DNA of 32,870 bases from Chitinophagales bacterium (GCA_013297995.1 JAAFJB010000030.1:1-32870); one strand, 5' to 3'; positions 1 through 9,825 are shown, counted from the stretch's first letter. Numbers and translations: made by a program. Notes: a model not told the origin generated them from the letters alone.

Positions 1-1
1 A

Positions 2-649
2 AGTGCACAATCAGCAGATGATATCATTAATAAATACATTACCGCAATTGGTGGAACTGAAAAATGGGCAAAAGTTCAGTCTATAAAAGTTGATGGACAA
101 ATTGAAGTGCAAGGTATTGTTATTCCGTTTACAGTTCAAGGTATTCAAATGAAAGGTATGCGAATGGATGCTGAATTTCAAGGAAATAAAATTATTGATA
201 TTACTACTCCAACAAAGGGCTGGTCGCAAAATCCATTGATGGGCAAAGCCAATATGGAACCTATTTCTGAAGAAGAATTAAAAGTGAAATTAGATGAATT
301 AGATTTTCAAGATGATTTCATTAATTATAAAGACAAAGGATCTAAGGTTGAATTCTTAGGCAAAGAAGAGGAAGATGGAACTGAATATTATAAAATTAAA
401 ATGGTTACCAAAAATGGCAATGAGAAATTTTATTTCTTTGACATGAAAACTGATTTAATTTATAAAGAGGAAGGAATTGTGAAACAGCAGGGTCAGGAAG
501 TAAAATCATCTGTAAAACTACTAGATTATCAAACCTTAGATTTTGGAATTAAAATGGCATTCAAATCTGATATGGGTCAGATGATGATGGTTACTAAAAA
601 AATTACCATCAATCCAGTAATTGATGAGTCTATTTTTAAAGGAAATTAA
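2..649 (+). CDS. Secreted protein, outer-membrane lipoprotein-sorting-like (5' end missing)
   Basis: The open frame runs from the left edge to a TAA stop, so the start codon lies outside the window. The first visible residues are SAQSADDIINKYITAIGG. The SAQ looks like the end of a signal peptide, and the DDIINKYITAIGG-x-x-KW pattern is typical of exported Bacteroidota proteins related to outer-membrane lipoprotein-sorting (LolA-like) folds. About 215 residues remain, rich in beta-strand-like alternation (for example KVEFLGKEEEDGTEYYKIKM and KFYFFDMKTDLIY), which fits a single half-barrel domain binding a lipid or hydrophobic ligand. A GTG at 107 could be taken as a start, but the upstream in-frame sequence is clearly coding. 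A probable terminator follows. The family assignment is by pattern only; no specific function is claimed. Confidence 0.7.
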   Translation, partial: SAQSADDIINKYITAIGGTEKWAKVQSIKVDGQIEVQGIVIPFTVQGIQMKGMRMDAEFQGNKIIDITTPTKGWSQNPLMGKANMEPISEEELKVKLDELDFQDDFINYKDKGSKVEFLGKEEEDGTEYYKIKMVTKNGNEKFYFFDMKTDLIYKEEGIVKQQGQEVKSSVKLLDYQTLDFGIKMAFKSDMGQMMMVTKKITINPVIDESIFKGN

Positions 650-672
650 ATAGAACAATACTAATTATTTAA

Positions 673-720
673 AGGCTGCTTGCTAGGAATCATAAGATGC
701 CAAAGCCAGCAGCCTATTTT
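673..720 (+). terminator. Probable rho-independent terminator after the first gene
   Basis: An 8-bp perfect stem (673-680 AGGCTGCT with 708-715 AGCAGCCT) can be extended by 3 bp (GCT/AGC) beyond a single mismatch. It is followed by the T-rich run ATTTTATT. The loop is long (about 19 nt), so the call is moderate. It covers the ATG at 697, which argues that the next gene starts at 739. Confidence 0.5.
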
Positions 721-738
721 ATTCATAAAACACTTTCC

Positions 739-3700
739 ATGAAATTTATAATAACACTTTTAATTGGGTTTCTTCTCTTGGGGGGTAGTTTATCTGCTCA
801 AACTACGCTTAATAGCTCTCATTTTCAAGTAATGGAAGCCCGCGCACTTGGGCCCTCAACTATGAGCGGAAGAATTACTGCGGTAGAAGGAATTACGGCT
901 GATGGTCAAGTTAATTTATACGTAGGAACTGCTGGAGGAGGTATCTGGAAAAGTCAAAATGGGGGACTTTCATTTGCGCCTATTTTTGACAAATACTGTC
1001 AGTCTATCGGCGCATTGGCCATTGAATCAGGCAACGCAAAAACAGTGTATGCCGGAACTGGGGAATCTAATATGCGCAATTCTGTTTCTATAGGACAGGG
1101 CTTGTACAAAACAACCGATGGTGGAAACAATTGGCAGAAATTGGGGTTGGACAGCACCGAGCGAATCAGTAAAATTCTGATAGATCCCACCGATAAAAAA
1201 ATTGTTTATGTTGCTGCGCCAGGGCCGCTGTGGAAGTCATCTTCGCATAGGGGACTTTATAAGTCAACCGATGCAGGAAAAACCTGGGAGAAAATATTAT
1301 TTGTGAATGATGAAACTGGCTGTGCAGATATAGCCATTCATCCAACACAGCCAAATATTATCCTAGCTTCATTTTGGCAATTTCGTCGCAAACCATACTC
1401 CTTCAATTCGGGAGGAGCAGGCAGTGGATTTTATAAATCAATTGATGGAGGAAAAACCTGGGTTAAACTCAGTAAGGGCTTGCCAGAGGGAGATTTGGGG
1501 CGGATTGTGGTGACCATCAATCCATCCAAACCATCGCAAGTATTGGCAATTGTAGAAGCCAAAGTACCAGGATTGTATCAGTCAGATGATGAGGGAGAGA
1601 GCTGGAAAAAAATGGCATCAACGGATAATATCACTGCTCGTCCTTTTTATTTTAGTACCCTTGTTTTTGATCCAAAAGATGCCAAAAGAGTGTACAGACC
1701 TGCATTCGATTTTGCCTATTCAAATGATGGTGGTAATAGTTGGAATAATAGTACTATTGGAGGCGTAGAGCCGCACGCAGATCACCATGCTCTATGGATT
1801 AATCCCAACAATCCAGACATGATGTATTTGGGTACGGATGGGGGTGTTTATTTGAGTTTGAATAAAGGATCTAGCTGGCATTTTTTAAATAATTTACCAG
1901 TTGGCCAATTCTATCATGTAAGCGTAGACAATCAAACACCGTATAATATTTATGGGGGATTACAAGACAATAATAGTTGGATAGCGCCCAGTCAATCCCC
2001 AAGGGGAGTAACATCGGTGGACTGGAGAACACTGGTAGGCGGAGATGGTTTTTGGGTACAGCCAAGTCCGCTGAATTCAAAAATAGTTTTTGCCGAATAC
2101 CAAGGTGGGAATATGTTTCGAGTAAATTTATTAAACGGAACAGCGGTGGATATTAAACCAAAAAAACAAGAGGGGGAAGAAGAGCATAGGTGGAATTGGA
2201 ATACGCCAATTGTACCCGGAATCTCTACCAAAAAAACCACAGCAGGAAAACCCCTTTATAATTTGTATGTAGGAGCCCAATATCTTTTTAAGTCGGTAGA
2301 TGATGGAAAAAATTGGGAAAAAATTTCACCAGATCTCACTACCAATAATAAATCAATACAGCAGCAAGCTGATATAAGTGGTGGTATTACAGGTGATAAT
2401 ACAAGTGCAGAAAATCATTGTACAATTTTTACCATTACGCCACATCCAAAAAACGAGCAAATTATTTGGGTAGGTACCGATGATGGAAATTTACAAGTTA
2501 CGCTGAATGGAGGAAAAACCTGGGAAAATCGCAGTGCTGGAATTTGGAAAGCAGGTATTCCCCAAAATGCTTGGATCAGTTCCATTGAAATTTCTTCTAC
2601 TGATGCAAATAGAATGTATGTAACATTAGATCACCATATGTACGGCGATAATAATACTTATCTGGTGGTGAGTAGAGATGGGGGAAAAACATTTTCTAAG
2701 CTAAGCTCTGCAGAGTTTACTGGTTTTGCGCATGTGGTGCGGGAAGATATTGTGAACGAGAAATTGCTTTTTTTAGGAACGGAGATGGGCTTATTTATTT
2801 CTTTAGATGGAGGGGTGAATTGGATGCGAAGCAAGTACCAAGGAATGCCATGGTATAATTTGGTTAGAGATTTAAAAATACATCCGCAAACCAATGATTT
2901 GGTAATAGCAACACATGGGAGAGGGGTGTATATAGTAGACAATTTGCAACCGCTGCGTGAAATGGTAAAATCAGATATTAATAAAGAGGCAATTCTATTT
3001 CCTATCCAAGCATTTAAATACGATTATGCCCCAAGTATGCCCGGTCCTCCTGATAATTTAATAGGTTGGGCAGCGAGTAATAAAGTAGTTGCCCCCACTT
3101 TTTATTATTATTTAAAAGAGCGAAGCAATGATGCGGTTAAAATTGAAATTTATGATGTTGCGGATAAAAAAATAAAAGACTTTAATGGAACCAATTTAAA
3201 GGGGTTGAACCGAGTATATTGGGGATTGAATATGAACCCTCCAAAAGTTGCCAAGGGAGGTTTTATAGCGCAAACAACCATACAAAGTTCTGCTTTTGTT
3301 ACGCCTAAGGTTCCTGTAGGAAAATACAAAGTAGTAATGAAAGTAAATGGTAAATCGGAAGTGCAATGGATTAAAATACTTGCCAACCCAAACAAAGGGT
3401 ATACAAGCACTGCTATTAGTGAACTTCATAAACAAGGTATGCGGATGTATGAGCTTACCAATAAGTTGGCTGTGTTGGTGGCAGATTTAGACAGTAGCAT
3501 TCTTGTTTTAGAAAAAAACAATGCTAGGGATAGTGCTGCCAGTAATAAGTTGGCAAATTTGGTAGAAATTAGAAAAGAAATAATAGAAACCAATAGAAAA
3601 TCTGTTTTCTTTGATGAGTTTAAATTTAGGAGGAGGGTAGCAGATTTATACATATCTGTTGCAACATCTATAGAGCCATTATCTATAACGCAGGAGAAAG

Positions 3701-3765
3701 GAATTACTGTAATGGAATCGGAATATTTAGTATTTGAAAAAAGGGTTCGTTCGTTGATGCAATAA
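739..3765 (+). CDS. Secreted VPS10/sortilin-type Asp-box (BNR) beta-propeller protein
   Basis: This is a 1008-residue exported protein. The chosen start (739) gives a clean signal peptide, MKFIITLLIGFLLLGGSLSAQ; the in-frame ATG at 697 would add 14 residues and lies inside a hairpin. From about residue 70 to 690 there are about eleven Asp-box-like turns of the S-x-D-x-G-x-x-W type (TTDGGNNW, STDAGKTW, SIDGGKTW, SDDEGESW, SNDGGNSW, SVDDGKNW, TLNGGKTW, SRDGGKTF, SLDGGVNW and weaker ones). These are the mark of sialidase/VPS10-like multi-bladed propellers. The last 120 residues look alpha-helical or coiled. Such proteins are often annotated as glycosyl hydrolases, but the Asp-box is a structural motif and no catalytic set is evident, so a binding or scaffold role is equally possible. 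It is convergent with lacI, 23 bases away. Confidence 0.85.
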   Translation: MKFIITLLIGFLLLGGSLSAQTTLNSSHFQVMEARALGPSTMSGRITAVEGITADGQVNLYVGTAGGGIWKSQNGGLSFAPIFDKYCQSIGALAIESGNAKTVYAGTGESNMRNSVSIGQGLYKTTDGGNNWQKLGLDSTERISKILIDPTDKKIVYVAAPGPLWKSSSHRGLYKSTDAGKTWEKILFVNDETGCADIAIHPTQPNIILASFWQFRRKPYSFNSGGAGSGFYKSIDGGKTWVKLSKGLPEGDLGRIVVTINPSKPSQVLAIVEAKVPGLYQSDDEGESWKKMASTDNITARPFYFSTLVFDPKDAKRVYRPAFDFAYSNDGGNSWNNSTIGGVEPHADHHALWINPNNPDMMYLGTDGGVYLSLNKGSSWHFLNNLPVGQFYHVSVDNQTPYNIYGGLQDNNSWIAPSQSPRGVTSVDWRTLVGGDGFWVQPSPLNSKIVFAEYQGGNMFRVNLLNGTAVDIKPKKQEGEEEHRWNWNTPIVPGISTKKTTAGKPLYNLYVGAQYLFKSVDDGKNWEKISPDLTTNNKSIQQQADISGGITGDNTSAENHCTIFTITPHPKNEQIIWVGTDDGNLQVTLNGGKTWENRSAGIWKAGIPQNAWISSIEISSTDANRMYVTLDHHMYGDNNTYLVVSRDGGKTFSKLSSAEFTGFAHVVREDIVNEKLLFLGTEMGLFISLDGGVNWMRSKYQGMPWYNLVRDLKIHPQTNDLVIATHGRGVYIVDNLQPLREMVKSDINKEAILFPIQAFKYDYAPSMPGPPDNLIGWAASNKVVAPTFYYYLKERSNDAVKIEIYDVADKKIKDFNGTNLKGLNRVYWGLNMNPPKVAKGGFIAQTTIQSSAFVTPKVPVGKYKVVMKVNGKSEVQWIKILANPNKGYTSTAISELHKQGMRMYELTNKLAVLVADLDSSILVLEKNNARDSAASNKLANLVEIRKEIIETNRKSVFFDEFKFRRRVADLYISVATSIEPLSITQEKGITVMESEYLVFEKRVRSLMQ

Positions 3766-3788
3766 ACAAATTGTTAGCATTAACCCAT

Positions 3789-4781
3789 TTACATTGAACC
3801 ACCTTCAACCAAAGTTGCATCCAGGGTTAGTTCTTCTGTTAGAACTGACCCTGAGATGCAATTAATTAAATGGGTAAATGCCAGTTTGCCCAGTTTGTAC
3901 CCGCTGGTTTCTACAAAAGTGATTTCTGGATAGAATAGGGTGGGAATAAACCCATTACTAATGCCAATTATTCCAATATCTTTTGGAATTTTTAATGCTT
4001 TTTGTTGAATGGCTTTCATAGCACCAATCAACAATTCATCGCTCATGCAAAAAATGGCATCTGCTTTTTTTGTTACATCAAGTGCTTTGAGTATTTGTTC
4101 TGTTCCCGAAATTGAAGTGTTGGCATGCAGAATAGACAATTCAGTTTTTGGAGCTGAACTTGCTAAAGTTGATTTGAAAGCTGCAAGTCTTTTAGCGGTG
4201 ATTGATAATCTAGGGTCACCAAAAAGACCGACTACTCTTTTTTTACCAGCTTTAGCAATATAGGTTGCGGCTAGTGCACCTGCTTGTTCATCGGCCATGC
4301 ATACTTTATTGAGGGCTTCAAGAGGAGGCACTTTGTCGAAAAACACAACGGGAATATTGGCATCGGCTAATTTTGTAAAATGAGTGTAATCTTGTGTATC
4401 TGCCGAAATACAAGCAAATACACCGCTTACCCTATTTTGCTTAAAAAGCTTTGTGTTTTCTGCTTCAGTAATTGGATTATTTGCCGTTTGAAGTATCATT
4501 ACAGAGTAGTTGTTTTTTCTGCATTCTTCTTCAATGGCAGATATAAAACTTTCGTAAAAAAAGTTGTAAATAGTAGGAACCATGATTCCAATCAGTTTGC
4601 TGTTTTGTGTGCGCAGATGCACTGCAAAGCTGTTGGGTTCATAGTCGAGCGTATTGGCCAATTCTAAAATTTTATTTCTTGTAGTCACTGATATATCAGG
4701 ATGGTGCTTAAGCGCCCTAGATACAGTTGATATACTAAACCCAAGTGTTTGGGCGATTTTTTTTAAAGTAGTGCTGGTCAT
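3789..4781 (-). CDS. LacI/GalR-family transcriptional regulator of the sugar island
   Basis: This is a 330-residue protein of standard family length. The N-terminal helix-turn-helix reads TLKKIAQTLGFSISTVSRAL (from residue 4). A hinge helix follows around YEPNSFAVHLRTQNSKLIG, then a periplasmic-binding-protein-like effector domain from about residue 60, with landmarks such as GIMVPTIYNFFYESF and GIIGISNGF. The family normally represses sugar genes until an inducer binds. A perfect 14-bp palindrome with a central CpG (4831-4844), the classic LacI-family operator form, lies about 50 bases upstream of this start and between this gene and susC. A matching site precedes the sugar transporter operon at 28741. 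Autoregulation and control of both operons are inferred. The likely inducer (sucrose, fructose or a derivative) comes from context, not from the protein. Confidence 0.93.
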   Translation of the reverse strand: MTSTTLKKIAQTLGFSISTVSRALKHHPDISVTTRNKILELANTLDYEPNSFAVHLRTQNSKLIGIMVPTIYNFFYESFISAIEEECRKNNYSVMILQTANNPITEAENTKLFKQNRVSGVFACISADTQDYTHFTKLADANIPVVFFDKVPPLEALNKVCMADEQAGALAATYIAKAGKKRVVGLFGDPRLSITAKRLAAFKSTLASSAPKTELSILHANTSISGTEQILKALDVTKKADAIFCMSDELLIGAMKAIQQKALKIPKDIGIIGISNGFIPTLFYPEITFVETSGYKLGKLAFTHLINCISGSVLTEELTLDATLVEGGSM

Positions 4782-4830
4782 ATGGATTGAATTTCCTTAC
4801 AAGATAAAAGATTTCAACAACAAATATTAC

Positions 4831-4844
4831 CGCAAACGTTTGCG
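4831..4844. promoter_or_regulatory. LacI-family operator 1 (lacI/susC intergenic)
   Basis: The sequence CGCAAACGTTTGCG is a perfect 14-bp palindrome with a central CpG, as bound by LacI/GalR proteins. It lies between the divergent lacI and susC genes and shares 13 of 14 bases with the site at 28741. Confidence 0.85.
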
Positions 4845-4913
4845 CTCATATTTAGGTTAAATACTACATCTTCTATCTTGAAAATCATTTTTTAATAGTC
4901 TATATTCACATAC

Positions 4914-4941
4914 GGTTTTACAAATGATTGCTTGTAAAGCC
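4914..4941. promoter_or_regulatory. Inverted repeat in the susC leader
   Basis: Ten-base arms (4914-4923 GGTTTTACAA and 4932-4941 TTGTAAAGCC) pair with one mismatch (a G-T pair if transcribed) around an 8-base spacer. It sits about 100 bases upstream of the susC start. It could be a second operator, a weak terminator/attenuator (followed by TATTTTAAC) or a leader-RNA hairpin. The sequence alone does not decide. Confidence 0.4.
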
Positions 4942-5038
4942 TATTTTAACAATTTATTTAGAAATATTTAACAAAAAATTATTTTTCAAATTAGATTGTC
5001 TACATTGTTCACGCTTAATAACCAATAAACTGCCATTT

Positions 5039-8000
5039 ATGAACTCAAGATTGCTTGTCAGGCCCATACTAATGGGCATGTTTGCCTGCCTATTTGCGAT
5101 TTTTTCGCAGGCGCAAACCAGAACTGTTACCGGAAAAGTAACAGATTCAAAAGACGGATCGCCCTTAGTTGGTGCGTCTGTAGTTGTTAAAGGAACCAAT
5201 AGCGGAACGCAGACAGCCGCCGATGGTTCTTACAAATTAAATATTCCCTCCAATGCAAAATTCCTGGTTGTTTCTTATGCTGGGTTTGTGCAGACAGATG
5301 TGACTATTACAAATGCTGCGAATTTAGATGTAAAATTAGCTGCTTCATCTGATGCACTGGGTGAGGTAATTGTAGTGGGTTATGGTTCAAGAAAGGCCAA
5401 GGATGTAACGGGTTCCGTTACTAAAATCTCTGAAAAAGATTTTAATCGGGGTCAAATTTCTTCACCTGATCAACTTCTACAAGGACGCGCTCCTGGTGTG
5501 TCTGTAACACCAGCAAGTGGTGAGCCAGGTGCTGCTGCCACCATCAATATTAGAGGTACGGGGTCTATCAGCGGCGCACAAGAACCGTTGTATGTAATTG
5601 ATGGCGTTCCTTTAATTCAAGGTGGTACATTAAGTTCAGGGCCAGTTGCTGCACCTGGAGAAAGATCTCAAGGAAATGGGGGCGTAGAGGGAAGTTCAAC
5701 CGCCAAAAATCCGTTGATCTTTTTAAACCCCAATGATATTGAAAGTATCACTGTTTTAAAAGACGCATCTGCTGCTGCCATTTACGGTTCTAGGGGTGCA
5801 AATGGTGTAATTTTAATAACAACTAAACAAGGGAAAGGTGGTAAAGCTGGTGTTTTTAATTTTGGAGCAAATACCAGTATTGCAAATACAGCAAGCAGGT
5901 ATAACTTGATGAATGCTTCAGATTTTCTGGTGGCTGCTAAAAAAGCTAATATGGCAGGCGGGGCGGGTGATTCACTTGCTGCCGAAGCAGTTAAAGCCAT
6001 TGATAGAGGCGCTAATACAGATTGGCAGGATCAAATTTTTAGACAGGCCATTTCACAGAACTACAATTTAAGTTGGAGTTATAATTACAAAGGTACTACG
6101 GCTCGTTTGAGTGGTTCTTACGATGACCAGCAAGGTATTGTAAAGAATAGCGGACTGAAACGTATGACTGCTCGCGCCAACCTTGGCCAGAAATTGATGA
6201 ATGATAAATTAAAATTGGAAGCAAATATTACCTATTCTAATACAAAAAATCAGTATGCTCCACTTTCAAATAATGCAGGTTTTCAAGGTAGCTTATTAGG
6301 GGCTGCTTTACAATTCAATCCCACCAATCCCATTTATAATGCAAATGGTTCTTTTTATCAACCTGGCGATCAACGTAATCCAGTACAGATGCTTGCTTAT
6401 TTTGATGATAGAGATTTTATTAATAGATTTCTAATGAATTTGTCTGCTAGTTATCAAATTACCAAAGACCTTTCTTATAAAGTTGTTTTTGGATTTGATA
6501 AATCAGCTTCGGAGAGAACAGGTTTTGCTGATCCTCGTTTAGGGTCTAACGCATACGGTGGTGCTAATGAAGTATTCGATAAGAATTATGGAAATAGTAT
6601 TCAAGGTAATGGAAGGGTAACTCGCCAAAATGCAGATGCTAAATCTACATTAGTAGAGCATTATGTAACATACGATAAAACTTTTGGAGGCAAACATGCG
6701 CTGAATGCAATTGCTGGTTACTCATTCCAAAAATTTGAAACTAATTTTAAAGGAACCTTCGGATGGGGGTTGAATACTCCTGTTGTAAATCCTTCCGATG
6801 TTTTTGTTAAGAATTATAGTAATTTCAAAAATTACGCATCTTTTGTGCCAGACTACAGTGAAAATGAATTGCAATCTGTATTTGGTCGCGTTAACTACAC
6901 TTATAACGACAAATATTTCTTCACGGTAACAGTTCGTTCTGATGGATCCTCTAAATTTGGTAAAAATAATCGGTATGGAACTTTTCCTGCTTTTGCCTTT
7001 AAATGGAGGGTAATGCAAGAGTCTTGGGCTCAGAATACCATTGGGAAGCTGTTCAGCGATCTTAGTGTTAGAGCCAACTATGGTACCTTAGGTAGTCAAG
7101 ATAATTTGGGATCCTATGCTGCATTGAATTTGCAAAGAACCTTCGACGTGGGTGCAGGACCTGTTACTAGATTTGTACAACAAGGAAACCCCGATTTGAA
7201 ATGGGAGCAAGTAGCTACCACAGGTTTTGGTATTGATTTTACAACAAAAAATGGAAGACTATCTGGCTCTGTTGATTATTACAACAATAAAAGAACCAAT
7301 ATGCTATTTTTTGGCCCCACTCCTGGAGGGTTTTCTCCAACAGCAAACTGGTGGACTAATATTGATGGAAGCGTAATAAATAAAGGCTGGGAATTTGCTT
7401 TGAACTATAAAATCATTCAAAAAGGAAAGCTTAAGTGGGATGCTAACTTTAACTTAACAACAGTAAATAATAGTATTTCTGGACTACCAAGTGCCATTAA
7501 TACAGGCGTTGTGAACGGTCAAGGTTTATCTGGTGCTTTTGCCCAAACATTAACCAATGGATACCCCATTTTTACTTGGTCAATGCCTATTTATAATGGG
7601 TTTGATGGAAACGGAAATGCGCGTTATTCAAACGGTGCAGCCAACCAATTGGTGGGATCTGCTTTGCCAAAGCTATTTGCTGGATTAACCAATAATTTTA
7701 CATACGGTCGTTGGAATTTAAGTGTTTTCATTAATGCTGTTACGGGTCATTATGTTTATAATAACACAGCGAATGCACTGTTTCTTAAAGGGAGTCTCCG
7801 CAATGCAAGAAACGTAACTTATGAGGCAGGATCCAGCCCAGAAAATCCTTTCAATCCTGGATCTGTTTCAACTAGATTTCTTGAGAAAGGCGATTTTATT
7901 CGCTTATCGAACTTGAATTTAAGTTATTCGTTTGCAGTAAAAAGTCCTATAATTAAATCATTATCAGTTTTTGCGTCGGGTCAGAATCTAGCTTTATTTA

Positions 8001-8131
8001 CTAAATACAGTGGAATTGATCCAGAAGTAAATGTTGATAAAAATATCAATGGAATTCCTTCTCGTGGATTTGATTATACTCAATATCCAAGACCGATGGT
8101 GATTACAATTGGTGCTAATATTGGATTTTAA
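5039..8131 (+). CDS. SusC/RagA-family TonB-dependent outer-membrane transporter
   Basis: This is a 1030-residue outer-membrane receptor that, with SusD, imports oligosaccharides using TonB energy. Start 5039 gives a signal peptide (MNSRLLVRPILMGMFACLFAIFSQA). The in-frame upstream start at 4928 would add 37 residues before it and is unlikely. Order of parts: carboxypeptidase-D-regulatory-like domain at about residues 27-102 (RTVTGKVTDSKDGSPLVGASV); the SusC signature EVIVVGYGSRKAKDVTGSV at about 109-127; a plug domain to about 240 (LLQGRAPGVSV, LYVIDGVP, DASAAAIYGSRGANGVILITTK); then a long beta-barrel ending in aromatic GANIGF. No N-terminal STN signalling domain is present, so regulation is more likely through LacI than an anti-sigma system. 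The susD gene follows immediately. The substrate is inferred to be sucrose-type or another alpha-glucoside from the shared operator. Confidence 0.95.
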   Translation: MNSRLLVRPILMGMFACLFAIFSQAQTRTVTGKVTDSKDGSPLVGASVVVKGTNSGTQTAADGSYKLNIPSNAKFLVVSYAGFVQTDVTITNAANLDVKLAASSDALGEVIVVGYGSRKAKDVTGSVTKISEKDFNRGQISSPDQLLQGRAPGVSVTPASGEPGAAATINIRGTGSISGAQEPLYVIDGVPLIQGGTLSSGPVAAPGERSQGNGGVEGSSTAKNPLIFLNPNDIESITVLKDASAAAIYGSRGANGVILITTKQGKGGKAGVFNFGANTSIANTASRYNLMNASDFLVAAKKANMAGGAGDSLAAEAVKAIDRGANTDWQDQIFRQAISQNYNLSWSYNYKGTTARLSGSYDDQQGIVKNSGLKRMTARANLGQKLMNDKLKLEANITYSNTKNQYAPLSNNAGFQGSLLGAALQFNPTNPIYNANGSFYQPGDQRNPVQMLAYFDDRDFINRFLMNLSASYQITKDLSYKVVFGFDKSASERTGFADPRLGSNAYGGANEVFDKNYGNSIQGNGRVTRQNADAKSTLVEHYVTYDKTFGGKHALNAIAGYSFQKFETNFKGTFGWGLNTPVVNPSDVFVKNYSNFKNYASFVPDYSENELQSVFGRVNYTYNDKYFFTVTVRSDGSSKFGKNNRYGTFPAFAFKWRVMQESWAQNTIGKLFSDLSVRANYGTLGSQDNLGSYAALNLQRTFDVGAGPVTRFVQQGNPDLKWEQVATTGFGIDFTTKNGRLSGSVDYYNNKRTNMLFFGPTPGGFSPTANWWTNIDGSVINKGWEFALNYKIIQKGKLKWDANFNLTTVNNSISGLPSAINTGVVNGQGLSGAFAQTLTNGYPIFTWSMPIYNGFDGNGNARYSNGAANQLVGSALPKLFAGLTNNFTYGRWNLSVFINAVTGHYVYNNTANALFLKGSLRNARNVTYEAGSSPENPFNPGSVSTRFLEKGDFIRLSNLNLSYSFAVKSPIIKSLSVFASGQNLALFTKYSGIDPEVNVDKNINGIPSRGFDYTQYPRPMVITIGANIGF

Positions 8132-8157
8132 TGTTGAAATTATTAATTGATAATAAT

Positions 8158-9777
8158 ATGAAAAAGTTTATGAAAAATTATTTATTACCCCTAGCAATTG
8201 TACTAGGCATAAGTACTATGCCTTCATGTACAAAATTGGACCCCAAATTGCAGGATCCAAATTCTATTGCCCCGAATACAGCTGGCGGAGCTCCTACTCC
8301 TCCGTCTATTTCAGCAGTATATGAACAACTGAATAAATTAACAGGTGGACAAGGCAATTGGATTGCCATGCAAGAACATACCACCGATGAGCTACTCGGA
8401 CCCACTCGAGGAACCGATTGGGATGATTTTGGGGAATGGAGAAGATTTCACCTCCATACTTATGGACCAGATCATGCGCAAGTTCGTAATACTTGGAATG
8501 ATTTAAATGGTGCTTTATTTCAAACTACGCTTATTGCAGAAACTGCAACTGGTTTAACAAAAGCAGAGGGTCAATTTCTACGTTCGTTTTTTCGCTTCAT
8601 CACTTGCGATTTATATGGTCAGGTGCAAACAAGACCCGCAACAGCTGCCGCTGCAGCAATCCCTGATGTGCTTACAAGAGCCGCCGCCATTGATGCAATT
8701 ATTGCTGAGTTGGAATCCGCAGTTCCAGCATTACCTAACTATAATAGAACAAATCGTTCATTGGCTACCAAAGAAGCGGCTTGGGCGCTTTTGGCCAAAT
8801 GTTATTTAAATAAAGCAGTTTATAAACAAAGTCCAACCAGCCCTGCTGGCCCCTTCACTTTTTCTCCTGCTGATATGAATAAAGTAACTGAATATTGCAA
8901 TAATATAGCCGATAATGCATTGTTGAGTATTGATACGTATTATTGGGATAATTTTAAATGGGATAATGGTTCTGTATCTACTGAAAATATATTTGTTCGG
9001 GGTGGAAATGGAATTGGTTCAGACCCAAGAGCCGGAAATGGAACTGGGCTGCGTTGGGCTACTTTTATGAGTCACCATTATAACCAAGCACCAGGTGGAT
9101 GGAATGGATTTGCTACCCTCTCTGATTTCTATGATAGTTTTGAACCCAACGATGTTAGAAGAAATGATACATTAGCCAACTATACCAACCAAACAGGGGA
9201 AGTTGCAGGTTTTGTAATTGGTCAGGTTAGAGCTCCCTATGATGTAGCAACAGATAAAGTTGCGATTGGTCAACCAATAGTAAATTTAAAAGACAGAAGC
9301 GGTAATCCACTTATTTTTACTAGAAATGTTTCTATGTTTTTTAATGGGGAAGCCACTGGTATTCGCCCCACCAAGTTTCCATTAGATCCTGCTACCATGA
9401 ATGCAGGTGGAGAAGCCAGTCCCAACGAATTTCCACATTTTCGTTTTTCCGAGATCCGCCTAATGAAAGCTGAAGCTATTCTTAGAGGTGCAACCTCAGG
9501 AGTAAATGGTGAAACACCACTTGCCATTGTGAACAGTATTCGGTCGCTAAGAAGAGCTACTGCTCTAAGTTCTGTTACACTTCCTGTGTTGTTAGCAGAA
9601 AGAGGTAGAGAACTTTATCTAGAAGGATATAGAAGAACAGATATGATACGTTTTGGTGTATTTAATGCTCCCGTTCAAGAGAGAAGATCTACTTCTGAAG
9701 CTTATAAAACAGTTTTCCCAATTCCAACTGAATCACTTGCTTCAAATCCTAATTTGAAACAAAATTTTGGCTACTAG
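8158..9777 (+). CDS. SusD/RagB-family outer-membrane sugar-binding lipoprotein
   Basis: This is the surface lid partner of the upstream SusC. The chosen start gives a 539-residue protein with a lipoprotein signal ending in TMPSC (lipidated Cys24). An ATG at 8131 overlaps the susC stop by one base and would add nine residues; either start is possible, and the overlap suggests translational coupling. Typical SusD features are a long helical N-terminal region with TPR-like stretches (LATKEAAWALLAKCYLNKAVY) and a C-terminal block, FRFSEIRLMKAEAILRGA then RGRELYLEGYRRTDMIRFG, the family's conserved end. The protein ends with FPIPTESLASNPNLKQNFGY, also typical. It is co-transcribed with susC and closed by a strong terminator. 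Ligand specificity cannot be read from the sequence. Confidence 0.95.
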   Translation: MKKFMKNYLLPLAIVLGISTMPSCTKLDPKLQDPNSIAPNTAGGAPTPPSISAVYEQLNKLTGGQGNWIAMQEHTTDELLGPTRGTDWDDFGEWRRFHLHTYGPDHAQVRNTWNDLNGALFQTTLIAETATGLTKAEGQFLRSFFRFITCDLYGQVQTRPATAAAAAIPDVLTRAAAIDAIIAELESAVPALPNYNRTNRSLATKEAAWALLAKCYLNKAVYKQSPTSPAGPFTFSPADMNKVTEYCNNIADNALLSIDTYYWDNFKWDNGSVSTENIFVRGGNGIGSDPRAGNGTGLRWATFMSHHYNQAPGGWNGFATLSDFYDSFEPNDVRRNDTLANYTNQTGEVAGFVIGQVRAPYDVATDKVAIGQPIVNLKDRSGNPLIFTRNVSMFFNGEATGIRPTKFPLDPATMNAGGEASPNEFPHFRFSEIRLMKAEAILRGATSGVNGETPLAIVNSIRSLRRATALSSVTLPVLLAERGRELYLEGYRRTDMIRFGVFNAPVQERRSTSEAYKTVFPIPTESLASNPNLKQNFGY

Positions 9778-9794
9778 TTCAGTAATTTTTTTTC

Positions 9795-9825
9795 AAGGGC
9801 TGTTCCAAAAGAACAGCCCTTTTTT
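9795..9825 (+). terminator. Strong rho-independent terminator after susCD
   Basis: A perfect 11-bp stem (9795-9805 AAGGGCTGTTC with 9811-9821 GAACAGCCCTT), a five-base CAAAA loop and a run of Ts follow 18 bases after the susD stop. It separates susCD from the CRTAC1-like operon. Confidence 0.92.

Noticed and set aside
697..738. Upstream in-frame ATG as start of the VPS10-like protein
   Set aside because: It adds 14 residues before a complete signal peptide and lies within a probable terminator hairpin; the ATG at 739 is a better start.
739..3765. Calling the Asp-box protein a sialidase
   Set aside because: Asp-boxes are structural; the arginine triad and Tyr/Glu pair of sialidases were not identifiable.
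4928..5038. Upstream in-frame start for SusC
   Set aside because: It would put 37 residues before a clear signal peptide that starts at 5039.
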